This document shows, in pieces, positions 45,059 through 56,913 of a stretch of DNA of 64,000 nucleotides. The stretch's first letter is position 1, and every line of letters starts with the position of its first letter. The notes below the pieces were generated by a model, which saw nothing but the letters and a program-made list of their open reading frames with translations, did not search any database and had not been told where the DNA came from. Source of the DNA: Sphaerolaimus hirsutus (Eukaryota > Nematoda > Chromadorea > Monhysterida > Sphaerolaimidae); NCBI GenBank assembly GCA_964036195.1, contig OZ038458.1, positions 15,575,832-15,639,831 of the forward strand, read 5' to 3'. Both the position numbers and the translations under genes were made by a program.

Positions 45059-46636
45059 ACGAAACAGAAAAGCATGAATCCGCACAAATGCCGGCAGCTT
45101 CTATTTATGTAGAAGCTTCCCAGTGTCACGTGGTTCGCAAATAGGATAACTTGAAAGGAACTGAACATATCCGTAAACAACATGCTTGCGGACGTGTACT
45201 TTGTGCTTGTGCCAAGGTGGTATTTTTGTGACGTGTACAAAAATACTGACGGCACTGTTCACATGTACCAGCGAGCGAACGCAATATTGCAAAAGGCACA
45301 CCGTCAATGCAATGACTCATCACGCTGTTTTTATAAAAGGCCACGCTACAAAAATAACTCTAAGGCTAAAAACATCTCAGCAAACAAACGCGCAGTAAAC
45401 TGCTTCAGTGAAAAAGAAACCATCCAGATTTCGAAACGACGCAAAAAAATCAAACGTGGCCGCAAATTCGCCGCAAAAGAAAATATACATGAAAACCGGT
45501 TCGAGTGAGTCGAGATTGAAAATAAGGTGAACTAAACGCGATGCGCATGCATGATTTGTATCGTTTTGAATGGGCGTAGCGCATGGAGAAAAAGCGCCGG
45601 TTGAAAGAAGCGTGCAGTAAATGCGAGTAAATCTTCCTGCAGCCTCTGAGGCGGCGCACAGATACAACGTACAAATGTACAAGCGTGGAAAATGTTGTAA
45701 CAACATGATTAATGTTATCTTTGACGCGTGATGCTTTGCGTACCCTCTTTGAGCTTAAGCTTACATGACGAATGAACTTTGTGATGAAATCAGTGCAATG
45801 TAATCCTATGTAATTTTTCCACAAAAACATTTGCATACACGAATGTGCGCACCGCTTTACTAAAATATGTGCAAGTAAATTGGCTGCATGTATAAACGAT
45901 GTAAATACTTAGACAGGGAGACTTTGTGCCGGCCGGCCGGCCCGTCGGAGCTCGTTAGCTCTAACGAAACTCATTTTGGTGCAGCGGCGCGACTGCAGCC
46001 GCAATGCAGAGCAAGTTATGTGCACACGACTTTCGATATAGTTACTTGTGCCATTTATAACAGAGAATAGATCATGGACTGTAGTTTGAAACTATACGCA
46101 AAATTTCGCTGCGATACCTTTACAACGGAATTGCTAGTTGAGACAACCGAGAAGTGGATGGGGCAAAAAATATTCTTCTTTTTTTCGAATGAATTTTTGA
46201 GCACTGAATCAAAATTGCCAGTGTAAGAAGTCTGTGATGAATTCTTGAATATAAGAATTATCACGGATAAAGGCAGAACTTGTCTTAAAAAATGCCCCCA
46301 AAAGTACTTTAATTCCCGGAATACGAAAACAGCCAAGTCTGCATCGACACCAAAAATCAGCTACTAAAAACCAACACAGCTGGTAACGGGTAGGAAATTC
46401 AGTCACAATTTATTATACAAATACTTTCTGCCCGCACACGCACTTCGCCCTTCGATGGCGTGCATAAAGTAGACATTGCACTCGAACGCTCTCATTGCAT
46501 AACCGCGGTGTTTCGAAAATTTTGAAAATAATTTTTCCCACATTTAAATGTGTCGCAAACGAGTCAAAGGAAAAGCAACTTTTTGACAATGAACTAAAAA
46601 ACCAGCGTCGATCACTCGCGCACCTATCTTCCAATC
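45059..46636. other. No identified gene
   Basis: Contains a short GC-rich patch at about 45930-46010 and several unremarkable open frames. No splice-supported exon is seen. Confidence 0.4.
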
Positions 46637-46670
46637 ATGGCAAGCAGTGATGGACACAAGAAGGTGGTGA

Positions 46671-47472
46671 TAGGGTTCAAACGATATATCGTATCGAATA
46701 TCAAATATCGGATATCGACCATTTTTTGATATCGAATATCGAATATCGATATCGAAAATTTTGAAAAAATATCAAATATCGAATATCGATATCGAAAATT
46801 TTGAAAAAATATCGAATATTGATATCGAATATCGACCATTTTTTCGATATATCGAACCTGTATTGTGTCCCCAAATTTACTTTTCATTTTCATTTTGAGA
46901 TGTTTATGGTTGATCTGATGTGCTTATAGTATTGTATTTGATGAGTAAAAGTACAGTATTTATAATGTCATTGTTGTTGGAGTGCTAAATCTGAACCCAG
47001 AAAATGCTGATATACTTTTTTTTTGCAACATGCCCTTAAGCAATTAGGTTAGGATGAACTGTAATATCTACCAATTGTTATTTGTCTGATACACTTTGAT
47101 TCATCATGTTTTTCTTCTATTTTCTACCATTGAGTGATGTAAAGCTTGTTAAAATCACTCGCACCATTCAAATTTCAGTAAAGAGATGATAAAAAATGTG
47201 TGCAACCACATAAATACAATATGCCACTTGAAATATGCCTTGCTATACCAAAAGCATATCGCAATATCGAATATCGAAAATATCGAAATATCGAATATCG
47301 AATATCGACCATTTTTCAATATCGAATATCGATATCGAGGTTCCATATCGTATCGATATCGAATATCGAGTTTCAGAAAAAAATATCGAATATCGAATAT
47401 CGATATCGAAAATTTTGAAAAAATATCGAATATCGAATATCGATATCGAAAAGTCATATCGTTTGAACCCTA
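46671..47472. mobile_element. hAT-like element, TCGATA arms, GGGTTCAAACG tips
   Basis: The tips are TAGGGTTCAAACGATAT and ATATCGTTTGAACCCTA. GGTGGTGA is an exact 8-bp duplication (46663-46670 and 47473-47480). The arms are ATATCGAATATCGA. The unique core differs from that of 29492-30287 except for a shared GCTATACCAAAAGC. Confidence 0.92.
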
Positions 47473-47487
47473 GGTGGTGATGGTAAC

Positions 47488-48756
47488 TAAGGATGGCACT
47501 TGATTTTCAACTAAAAAATAACAGGGGGAAACTGAATTTTTTTCAATCAACAAGCAAATTCTTGGTAGACATGTACTAGGTATTTTGCAATTTCACATAC
47601 GTGTTACCATTGGCAGTTGTTTTCATTGATTTTGAGACATTTTTAGTGGCAAACCTTCCAACTCTACATGCTACCAAGTGATAATATGCCATTATATGTT
47701 GGTGTAGTATAGGGATGGCAAGCGCTTTTTTCAAGCGCTTTTTTTTAAAAAAAAGCGCTGGCAAAAAAATGTTGTACTTATGCACTAGGTATTTTGCTAT
47801 TTTTTCGTGAGCAAGCGCGAAATTTCACATGCAAATTACCACTGGTGGCTGTTTTCTTTTGTTTTGTGGCATTTTTAAAGTCATTGCTTCTATTCCTGCA
47901 TGCTATCATGTAATAATAAGTTGTGATATGTTAGTGTAGTAAGAAATATTCAGCCAGTGTGCTCCCACATACTTCTACAGTGGGAAACATTAGTCTCAAT
48001 GTATTAGCCTTCTCTTATAGCGTTATTTATAAGCACTATTTCATGCCTAACTTCACTTGAAGTCACGAAACATTCACAAACAGCGATATACATAATGAGT
48101 CAACAAAAAACGTAATTTTTTGGCAGAAATCACCACTTATCATGTTGTCCCATGACTATACAGCCATTCTATGGCTATATATCATCACAATTGCTGCCAA
48201 TTGTCTGATATACCTGTATATATTGATACAGAACCATATTTTGGAGCTTTTTAGGGAATGCCTCGACATTTTTTTTTTTAAAGCGCTTTTTTTTTTAAAA
48301 AGCGGGTCCATTAAAAAAGCGCTTTTTTCCATCCCTAGTGTAGTATACAAAATCATCACATGTCCTTCCACATACTTCTTAATAAGAAACATCACACTTA
48401 ACCTTCTTCAGTGTGTCCAACTTCTCTTCTTAGCATATTTTGACATGATTCCATGTACTTGTTGAAGTCAAAGATTGTTGAGAAAGCTGGTATACATCAC
48501 CAGTTGACAAAAAAGGATTTTAGGTACTGTTTTTAGGTAGAAAATCAGTTTATAATGTACTCCATTGATCCTAAGTCATAATATGACCACAATAGTCATA
48601 ACAATACATCATGTGAAAATTAACACACACACATTTTCACTCTATACCTCAATTTTGAACAGTTTTGAAAAAAATCTGATTTTTATTTTTAATCAATTTT
48701 TTTAAATTGATTTTTTTATCAAGGCGTTTGAGAAAATTTTTTTACCATCCCTGGTG
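47488..48756. mobile_element. Decayed hAT-like element, GGATGG tips (outer)
   Basis: TAAGGATGG at the left and CCATCCCTG at the right, with AAATTTTTT and GATTTTTT arms. The flanks ATGGTAAC and GTGGTAAC match 7/8 if three extra bases are allowed at the right end. It is split by 47710-48337. Confidence 0.6.
47710..48337. mobile_element. hAT-like element, AAAAAAGCGC arms (nested)
   Basis: The tips are TAGGGATGGCAAGCGC and GCGCTTTTTTCCATCCCTA. GTGTAGTA is an exact 8-bp duplication (47702-47709 and 48338-48345). The interior is a diverged relative of 19310-19991. Confidence 0.9.
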
Positions 48757-49003
48757 GTGGTAACCTACACGATGGCCGAGTGCGTGCCGCTGTACGGCAG
48801 CGACGGTTAGACGGCAGTTGCGTGATTTCACATTTCATCTCACCCCACCGCCGCGACCGAAAGTGCACTTGCAATGCAACAAAAAAATGGAAATGTCAAC
48901 GCAACGAACACGGCACTTGGTTAGAAAATAAGTCCGCGCATGTCAGATCAGAATTATTACCTCATGATCCGCGGTCGGTTTTTTTGTTCGCCACATCCAC
49001 AAG

Positions 49004-49426
49004 CAGGGCCGTATCCAGGGGGGGGCGGGGGGGGGCTGCAGCCCCCCCCCCTCCCGGGGCGCGACCGGAAAATGCGACTTTTCAACGTCAGCGTAAAAAA
49101 TTTTGCGCGCAAGCGCACATTCTTCCCCAGACATAAGGTATTATCATCAGATTTGCTCCATGTGGCCGCAAATCGTCATAAATACACTCAATGTTGTGCT
49201 TTTTGCTGTTTTGTATGTATATTTACATACATACACAGCGTTCCCTGGCGCTGACACCAACGTCAATGGCGCCATGGCGTGGCGCCTACTAATGGCGCCA
49301 GCGCCATGGCGCCATTCCGCCACTATGTAGCTAAAATTTTAGGGGGGGGGGGGCTGAGCCCCCCCCCCTCGCCAGCCTCCGTAAACAAGCAGCCCCCCCC
49401 GCTCAAAAATCCTGGATACGTCCCTG
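49004..49426. mobile_element. hAT-like element, CAGGGCCGTATCC tips, poly-G/C arms
   Basis: The tips are CAGGGCCGTATCCAGG and CCTGGATACGTCCCTG. TCCACAAG is an exact 8-bp duplication (48996-49003 and 49427-49434). It holds GCGCGCAAGCGCA at 49105 and a GGCGCCA array at 49265-49315, like 33393-33839. Confidence 0.92.
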
Positions 49427-49434
49427 TCCACAAG

Positions 49435-50084
49435 GATCGCATGCAACGCTACCCATTGAGTAACAATGCATGTGAAGACAATGCCAAATTGCCAAGTTCG
49501 GCAATGTTGCCGAAAAGTTTCATCGTTCTCAATTGAGGCGCGTATCCTTTAAAGTATTTATTGGCACTCCAAATAATAGCAAAGTGAGGATATTCTCCTA
49601 ATGCAGGGATAAAAAAATTAATTTTTGTAGCTGCTTAATTTTTAAGATCATTTTAAGGTCAAACTTCTTCCGCTACGCCATCGCTAAAATATGTAAGGGG
49701 ACTTCTACAGAAGAGAAATTGTCCTATTTAAGGAAATGAATTTTCGCAAATTCTGGTAACACTAGATACAATATTAATATTAATGCTATAGAAATGTGTC
49801 AAATTTTCAAGAAATTCTGCCTGTCTAAGAAAAAAAACAAACAAATCGTGTTCCCATTTTTGTTCCCAGATTATACATTCAACTACAGATAAATCCATGT
49901 AAATACATGGATAATCCTTTAATAACACAGTCAGTACTGATGCTCATTCGTAATCCCGAATCTTTATGCAAAAGTGCTCTGCATCACGCACAATGCCCGC
50001 GGCGCGGCAGCAGCGTAGCGGCGGGATTCGCATGAAAAGTGGCCCCACTCTAAATGGCGCGCTCTCAATTCCATGCGATCGGTG
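49435..50084. other. No gene or element identified
   Basis: Includes a GC-rich patch near 50000 (GCCCGCGGCGCGGCAGCAG). No exon structure is recognised. Confidence 0.4.
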
Positions 50085-50578
50085 CATAGTTGTTAAAACG
50101 CATTTACGTTTACTCGATAAATACGGATACTCGAGTACTGCGTAAATACGTTTACGTTTCCTCCCGGGGAAAACAGTACCCAGTTACTACCGTATTTTTT
50201 GAAAGTATGCGAGCACCGAAAACGTATTTTAAGGGGACATAGGAGGTGAAACTTTGACAGACAAAGTGAAAAACATTGGATATTTTCCAAGAAATACTTT
50301 TTTTTATTTCATGTATTCCCGAATAAAAATTGAAAGAATACTGATTGTTACGTCTTCCTTGAGAGAAAATACTCAGTTGTACATATTTTGTGAGGAAAAT
50401 ACTCACTTTTACGTTTTATTTAAGCAACAATTCCTACCTTTACGTTTTATTTAAGCAACAATTCTCACTTTTACGTTTTCGCGAGAAAAAGTATCTTACT
50501 CACGTTTACTCAGCCATGAGTAAAATAAAAATACTTTACGTTTACTTTGAAAAAAGTTCAGTACTTTTAACAACTCTG
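50085..50578. mobile_element. hAT-like element, GTTTACTCGAGTAC arms
   Basis: The tips are CATAGTTGTTAAAACG and CTTTTAACAACTCTG. The flanks GATCGGTG and GATCGGCG match 7/8. The arms repeat TTTTACGTTTACT and AAGTACTC words. Confidence 0.85.
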
Positions 50579-50815
50579 GATCGGCGCAGCTTCACATGGG
50601 GAATGTAATGCGCGCAATGCAATTTGTTACCGCCTACTACGAAATTCGCCGCTGATAAAAGTATGCATTTCATGGCATGTGATATTATATGATTGACCCT
50701 ACCATGAAATGGGTTTTTTCCTAGAATATTTTCCTGGGTGATTTGATTACACTGAATTCAAATTCCATGAGAAGTGTTAAAACGGCGCATCACAGCGGTG
50801 TCGAGCGAAGTCTTA

Positions 50816-51176
50816 GAAGGGGTCTCCAATAGGGGGGGGGTAATGGGGTCCCCCAAGTCGGCCAGCTATCTATAACAGACCCGGCTTAGCTATGCATCTA
50901 TCCCGAAGCAAATTTTTTTGCTACTATCCCCTGAACCCCCCCCCCCTCCCACACATGGTACAGATAACTACCTAGCTGCAGCGAATTTTGAGCGCATTTC
51001 CCCCAATTTTTACTTAAAATTGTCAAGTTTTGCACCTCTTTGCCAATTTTCACATTAAAACCGATATTTAATTTTGACTATTGAGGTGACTTTTTCCATT
51101 TTCTGCCTGCTACACATTGAAACAGCCTATATATTGAAACCCGCGACCCCCCCCCCCCCCCGAGGATTAAAATCCT
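50816..51176. mobile_element. Relative of the CAGGGGTCTC element, decayed
   Basis: GGGGTCTCCAATAGGGGGGG at the left, CAGCTATCTATAAC units and C runs, with right end GAGGATTAAAATCCTG. The target duplication is not recognisable. Confidence 0.6.
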
Positions 51177-53008
51177 GCAGACTGTCTTCGATCTACGATA
51201 ACGGAAATATAGCTCCTTAAACCGAAAAAATTCTCGTTCAGTCGAAACAGCCAATTGGAAGCTGAAAATATGACAAAACAAAGCCATTGGTATTCCATCT
51301 CAAGATCGAGACATGGTTTAATGTGTAGATTGCATTTCATCCGCTGACATGGAGGGATTAACGCAGCCGGATAATTTATTCTGGGATAGCACATCCACAT
51401 GACCTTCAACGGAAATGCGATGCTAACGGTTTGAAATTTCACTCCAAACCGACCAATAAAAGCAACATAAACAGAAATTCATGCATGTGCTGCTTTTGTT
51501 AATGTTAACGTCATGTATAAAACAGATGCAAAGTGTAAAATGTATAGCTCAAAAATTCAAGTATTGCAATTGGTTGTGCAGCGCTCATTTTGGGTCAATT
51601 CAGCAGCAAATATTGTGCTGATAGCTAGCAAATATCAGCGGCCGTTTTAGTGTCGGCAGTAATGAAAATGTGATATTTATACTCAGTAAATATGTAAGAC
51701 ATTCCATACGTAAATAAGTAGGCAGCTTAGAAATTCCAGTTTGAGACACAACAATCAAACGCACAAGGGGCAAGTAGGGTTGTGAATATGGTCGGCAGCC
51801 AACATTTAAACGGATTTTTTTACAAAATACTGCTGGAAAAAATGCCAGGCTTGAAAACGTTTACTTGAAAAAATGACAGATGAATTTTTTGCACTATCAG
51901 GCACTGTGCCAAAAAAATGGGTGCAACAGGTAATCTCACTTGAATACAAGAATAGCATGAGAGTTGCTTGTAAACTTGTTGCTTGTCCGAGGGGGTCCAA
52001 ATCCGCAAGACCACCGCAAACACTTACTACAGGGGGCCGCAATGGGTGGTTAATTAAAAAAAGTTTACTTTAAAAAATGGTGGCCGTTGAAAGACACTTT
52101 CAAACGCCATTGAAAACACAAAAAAATTAAATAGCTCACAATAGAACACATTATCATTACACAAAAGGAAAGTGGGCTGAACACTTACACACAACAGGAG
52201 AACTTAGACAGCACCAAATGCCCTTAAGTGGAGTGAATGAAAAAATCAAAAGAACTGTATCGGACGTTAAGAAGCATAGACTAGATTTTGAGAATTTTTT
52301 CTTCAGTTTATGGCGTTTGCAGTGTCAAAAGTCCCACCACAAAGAACGCTTTTCAAGCCAGTAACTGTGGAGTTTTCTGACAGCAGTCAAGTTTTTTTTG
52401 CTTTGAAAACGCAAACCGCACCGAGAGAGACTAGAGCAAAAAAACACAAAAGACATGGACGGAAAATAAAAGATGTGAAATAAATATTACTCACGCTTCA
52501 GTACGTCAAATATCTGGAAAGTTATGTTTATGCAAGACACTACCAAATATTAGGTAGCATTCAATGCCAATATTACCCGCCAACGATTTTCAAACTGAAA
52601 AATATTTACCCAGTAAATGAAAACATTACAACAAAATACAATTTTTATGTTGAATACATGTATAAAAAAGGTGCAGCAAAGTGGTTCCACAGGTTGCATC
52701 TACGCATGACCCAAACAACAATAAAAAACTGATGTAAACATGCATATTGCAAACACTGACATCACTCAAAGTAGAGGACGGGAATCATGTAATCATGAAA
52801 AATATGTCACACGCATATTTGCACTCCAAATAAATATAAATGTGAACATTTAAAAAACACGCCGACAAGTAATTTATTCAGAATAACAATTTTATTATTG
52901 CTGCGGGGTGTGGATTACTTTATCTGCAGCAAAACAGCATGTTTCGCAAATACACTCATATAAACGCAGAGCGCAAGCGGTACCTTATTTGAAACATGAC
53001 ATCAAGGC
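51177..53008. other. No gene or element identified
   Basis: A long AT-rich stretch without recognisable exons or inverted repeats. Confidence 0.4.
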
Positions 53009-53096
53009 TAGGGTTGGAAAAAAAACCTTTTTTAACCTTTTAAAAAACAACGTTTTAAAAAAACAACGTTTTTTTAAAAAGCTCCCAGATATGACC

Positions 53097-54750
53097 GAGT
53101 CCGCGACACTTCTGATACTGGCCAGTTTGCATACCATGAAAACGCGACACTTTTGATACCACAGGGGCGACAGTTTTGATGCCCAGGTAAATTTCTCTCA
53201 TGCTAATTAAACGCGTCAGATTACATGCTGTATTGGGTCCATTGGTGCGACAGTTTTGATACCACTTCTTCTTTGCAACATACCCATATTTTGGCCACTT
53301 TGCATACCACATTAGTGCCACTATTAGTGTCTGATTGACCGGTATGCAGCCAACCTATTAGGGGATTATGTGGATAAATGTGTGGCAACAATAGAGAATC
53401 TTAAAATGTCTGGGAAGTGCCGCACCTGCTATAAAATGTGTGGCGCTCTTCAAAATAAACCATGAAAAATGTAAAAGCAATGGGAAATGCACAAAAACAA
53501 ACAAATGCGGTTTTATCAAATGATGCAAACCAGATGATAAACAGAAATGAGGGAATAAGTTGGGCCTCATGCAAACTCATTTTTCAGTTGGAATTTAGTT
53601 CAGTTTGCTAGAAGTAGGGTGTCAACTTTCCATTTTCCGTTTTCTGTTTCCGAAGGCAATTTTTTTTCCATTTCCGTTTCCGTTTTTGCTCATTTTCTGT
53701 TTTCCGGCCAAATTTTCGGTTTTTCCACCTTTTTTCCGTTTTCCAGTTCAATTGTCTGTTTTTCCAACGTTTTTCACTTTCCAGCTCAATCTTTTGTTTT
53801 CTGTTTCAGCCAAACTAGTAAACATGCATGCAGGCTCTCAATTATGTGATTGTTTTCCCATTTTTAGCAAAATTTCTGCAAATGTTTTTATTTCTGGATA
53901 AATTTCAGCAAATTTTTTTTCATATCCGGCAAAATTTCAGCAAATTTTTTCCATTTCCAGCATATATTCGGTAAATTTTTCCGTTTCCATTTCCGGCCTT
54001 TCATTTTTCCATTTTCCGGCAAGTGCAAAAAAATTTCTGTTTCCATTTCCCTTTTCTGCCAAAAAGTTTTTGTTGACACCCTAGCTAGAAACAATGGCTG
54101 ATCATGAGGCCCCTTTTCAGTCAATTCATGATCACCAACATATCAGGACTCTCTGCAAAAAATCGTGAAACTGTTTTTAGTTAATATATATTTTTGATTG
54201 AATATATTTGAAGAAAATCTAGTTATTGTTCACTCATATTTTTACTTACATTTGATTTGCTTGCTATTGCCATTGTTAAAGCTTGCAATTGTTGATGCAA
54301 ATCAAAAATCGATTTGTAAAGTATAAATTCATGTGAAATAATAAGTATATAAAATGTACATTTACATCAATTACAACCCATTCATCAGAACTGACAGGGT
54401 GAAAAGTGTAGCATTTTGTAGTATGAAGAAAAAAAACGGTAGCTGAAACTGTCACACAATGGCATAAATGAGTATATTTACCTGTGGTATGAAAACTGTC
54501 GCGTTTAAGCAGCATGAGTGAAAAAACAATGGTATCAGAAGTGTCACACTTTGGTATCAGAAGTGTCGCACTTTGGTATCAGAAGTGTCGCACTTTGGTA
54601 TCTAAAGTGTCGCGTTTAAGCAGCATGAGGGAAAAAAATGATGGCATCAGAACTGTCGCACTTTGGTATCAGAAGTGTCGCACTTTGGTATCTAAAGTGT
54701 CGTTTTTGGCAGTATATAAAGTGGCCAGCATGTAAAGTGTCTTGGCCTCG
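53097..54750. mobile_element. hAT-like element, TGTCGCACTTTGGTATCAGA arms (middle layer)
   Basis: GAGTCCGCGACACTTCTGAT at the left mirrors GGCCTCG with GTCGCACTTTGGTATC units at the right. ATATGACC lies at both ends (53089-53096 and 54751-54758). Intact relatives have a single ATATGACC there, so it is a true 8-bp duplication. Confidence 0.9.
53615..54083. mobile_element. hAT-like element, TTTCCG arms (inner layer)
   Basis: The tips are TAGGGTGTCAACTTTCC and GTTGACACCCTA. The flanks GCTAGAAG and GCTAGAAA match 7/8. Same family as 17959-20414. Confidence 0.87.
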
Positions 54751-55321
54751 ATATGACCTAGTGTCAACATATATAGGTATATCAGACAGTGGCAACACTC
54801 TGTGATTTTATAAATGACCATATAATGGCTGTTGAGCCATGGGATAGCATTATGAGTGGTGATTTGTGTCAAAATATCCATTTTTTTGTCGATACGTTCG
54901 TATATCGCCTTATAGTCGAATGTTCGTGACTTCAGATTAAGTTTGGGACGGAATAGTGATGAAACAAGGTTATAAAAGGAGGTTGTTACTTTGGGAGTGA
55001 AGTTACACACTGTGGAGGTACATGGAAGCACATTACCTCAATATTATATACTACAGCAACATATGACGGCTTATTAACCCATGGTAGCAGATAGAAATGG
55101 ATGCTTTGATACTAAAAATGCCACAAAACCAATGCAAACAACCATCAATGTCAATTTGTGTGTGAAATTGCGCGCTTGTGCGCAAAATTTTTGCAAAATA
55201 CCTAGTGCTTAGTACAAAAAATTACGGCCGTTTAAAAAAAACAAAACGTTTCGGACCTCGTTTTTTTTACACGGGTTTTTAAAAAATAAAACGTAAAAAA
55301 ACATCGGCCAACCCTATGCCT

Positions 55322-55519
55322 ACCTACACACTAGTTTTCAACCAAAACTTTTGAAAACTTATAAATCCACTTTGAAGGCACTTTGAGTTTACCGGAAAAA
55401 GTTATTTTTAATCTCCATCAACTGTACTTGATGAAAACCTCATTCTGCAAAACAAAAATCTGTTCAAAGCTGATTTTCATTTTCAAAATTGCAATTTCTG
55501 AACCAGTGTGTAGAACCAT
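55322..55519. mobile_element. Diverged MITE, CACACTAGTTTTC tips
   Basis: CCTACACACTAGTTTTCAAC at the left against ACCAGTGTGTAG at the right, with AACTTTTGAAAACTTAT and TTTTCATTTTCAAAATTG in the arms. Related to 24352-24582. Confidence 0.55.
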
Positions 55520-55970
55520 CAGGCAATGGGTGGACGGATTTTCTCATAAAGCTGGGTCAAAACAAAAGTTGATGCGATGGCAGTGACAACCGAAAACATT
55601 CCGAATGTGCAATGTTGCTGCATGTAAATATGTATTTGGGTGCGGAATAGTTTTTCCTAATCTCACTATATTTGCTATCCATCTGGTAGAATTCCAGCAG
55701 TTTGTCACATATATTTGCTGTGGGGTTTTTTTTGTAAGTGGAGGATGATGCATTTTAGAAAGCAAAAGACATTCTTAAAAGTGGCAGTGAAAAATGGAGT
55801 GTGGCTTCGATTGAACCATTGAAAAACGAAGTAACCCTGCACATTGCCAGCACAAAAATATCCAAATTGGAATTGGAACCCTTGATGTGGATTTAGAAAT
55901 ATTCACACTACTACATGTTCAATCAGGTTCTGTTAACAGTGAAACAATGTTCACCATTTCAACCAGTGGC

Positions 55971-56210
55971 GAGTGATGGAAAAGCGCCAGGCTTTTGGGG
56001 CCAAGCACCAAAAGCGCCATGGCGCTTTTTCGACCCACAGCGCTGAACACCAATGGCGCCAGAGCGTATTAGCACCAAGTGACAGAAATCCCATGGCGCT
56101 CTTCTGACCCACGGCGCCAAGCACCAGGAAACAATGGCGCCAAGCGCCACGACATAATGGCGCCAAGCGCCAAAGGTGCCATGACGCTTTTCCATTACTA
56201 CCAGTGACAC
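55971..56210. mobile_element. GGCGCC-armed hAT-like element
   Basis: It starts GAGTGATGGAAAAGCGCC, ends CGCTTTTCCATTACTA, and has arms of GGCGCCAAGCGCCA. The flanks CCAGTGGC and CCAGTGAC match 7/8. Confidence 0.85.
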
Positions 56211-56408
56211 TGGAATACACATTTAAGTTCATCAGCAAATTAGCATTACCTACTGATGTATACACGTGCATACCTACAGTGCTGCGGCCGCGGCCGACCA
56301 CAGGCCTAAAGGAAACATGATAATCAGTTTTTCTGCGCAGTCGAGGCACGCCCGCGGCCGGACTGCGGCAAGCGGCGCGGCCTCAGCGCATGCGGCCGTC
56401 ATGCCGAC

Positions 56409-56913
56409 CATAGTTGTTAAAACGTATTTTCGTCTACTCAAAAAGTACGTATACTCGAGTACTGAGTAAATACGTTTATGTATACTTTGAAAATGTATTT
56501 ACCTGTACTCGCTTTTACGTATACTTTTTGAAGGTACTCGAGTACAGAAAACGTATTTCAGATAGGCTTTGTTATAAGCTTTTACAAGGGATAGATGGGG
56601 GAAAACTGAGAAAAAAGTGAAAAATTCGAAAAAATAGCTTAAAATAACAAATAACACATGAACTAAAGAATTTGAAGGTCAAAATGGTCATAAAGGTACG
56701 AAAATGAGTGATTTTAAGCGAAAATTGGAGCAAAATTCTTCAAAAATACTTACTTTTACGTTTTCTGGGTGAAAAAGTATTATACTCATGTTTACTCATG
56801 AGTAAAAGTAAAAAAATTTACTTTACGTTTTCTGTACTCACGATGTGAGTAAGAAATAAATACTTTACGTTTACGTATACTTTGAAAAAGGTTCAATACT
56901 TTTAACAACTCTG
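56409..56913. mobile_element. hAT-like element, GTTTACTCGAGTAC arms
   Basis: The tips are CATAGTTGTTAAAACG and CTTTTAACAACTCTG. ATGCCGAC is an exact 8-bp duplication (56401-56408 and 56914-56921). The arms are ACGTATACTTTTTGAA and AGTACTCGAG words. Confidence 0.92.

Larger units (their letters stand above)
46637..48810 (+). other. Short ATG-TAG frame interrupted by two hAT-like insertions
   Basis: ATGGCAAGCAGTGATGGACA opens at 46637. If the insertions at 46671-47472 and 47488-48756 are discounted with one target copy each, the frame continues through GTAACCTACACGATGGCC to a TAG at 48808-48810, 28 codons in all. It has no recognised homology and may be chance. Confidence 0.3.
53009..55316. 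mobile_element. hAT-like element, AAACGTTTTTT arms (outer layer)
   Basis: The tips are TAGGGTTGGAAAAA and TCGGCCAACCCTA. The flanking 8-mers do not match. The interior matches 19310-19991 and carries GCGCGCTTGTGCGC at 55170. It is split by 53097-54750. Confidence 0.85.

Noticed and set aside
45182..45508. 108-codon open frame rich in Lys/Arg
   Set aside because: No signal, domain or splice context; overlapping frames of similar length exist on the other strand.
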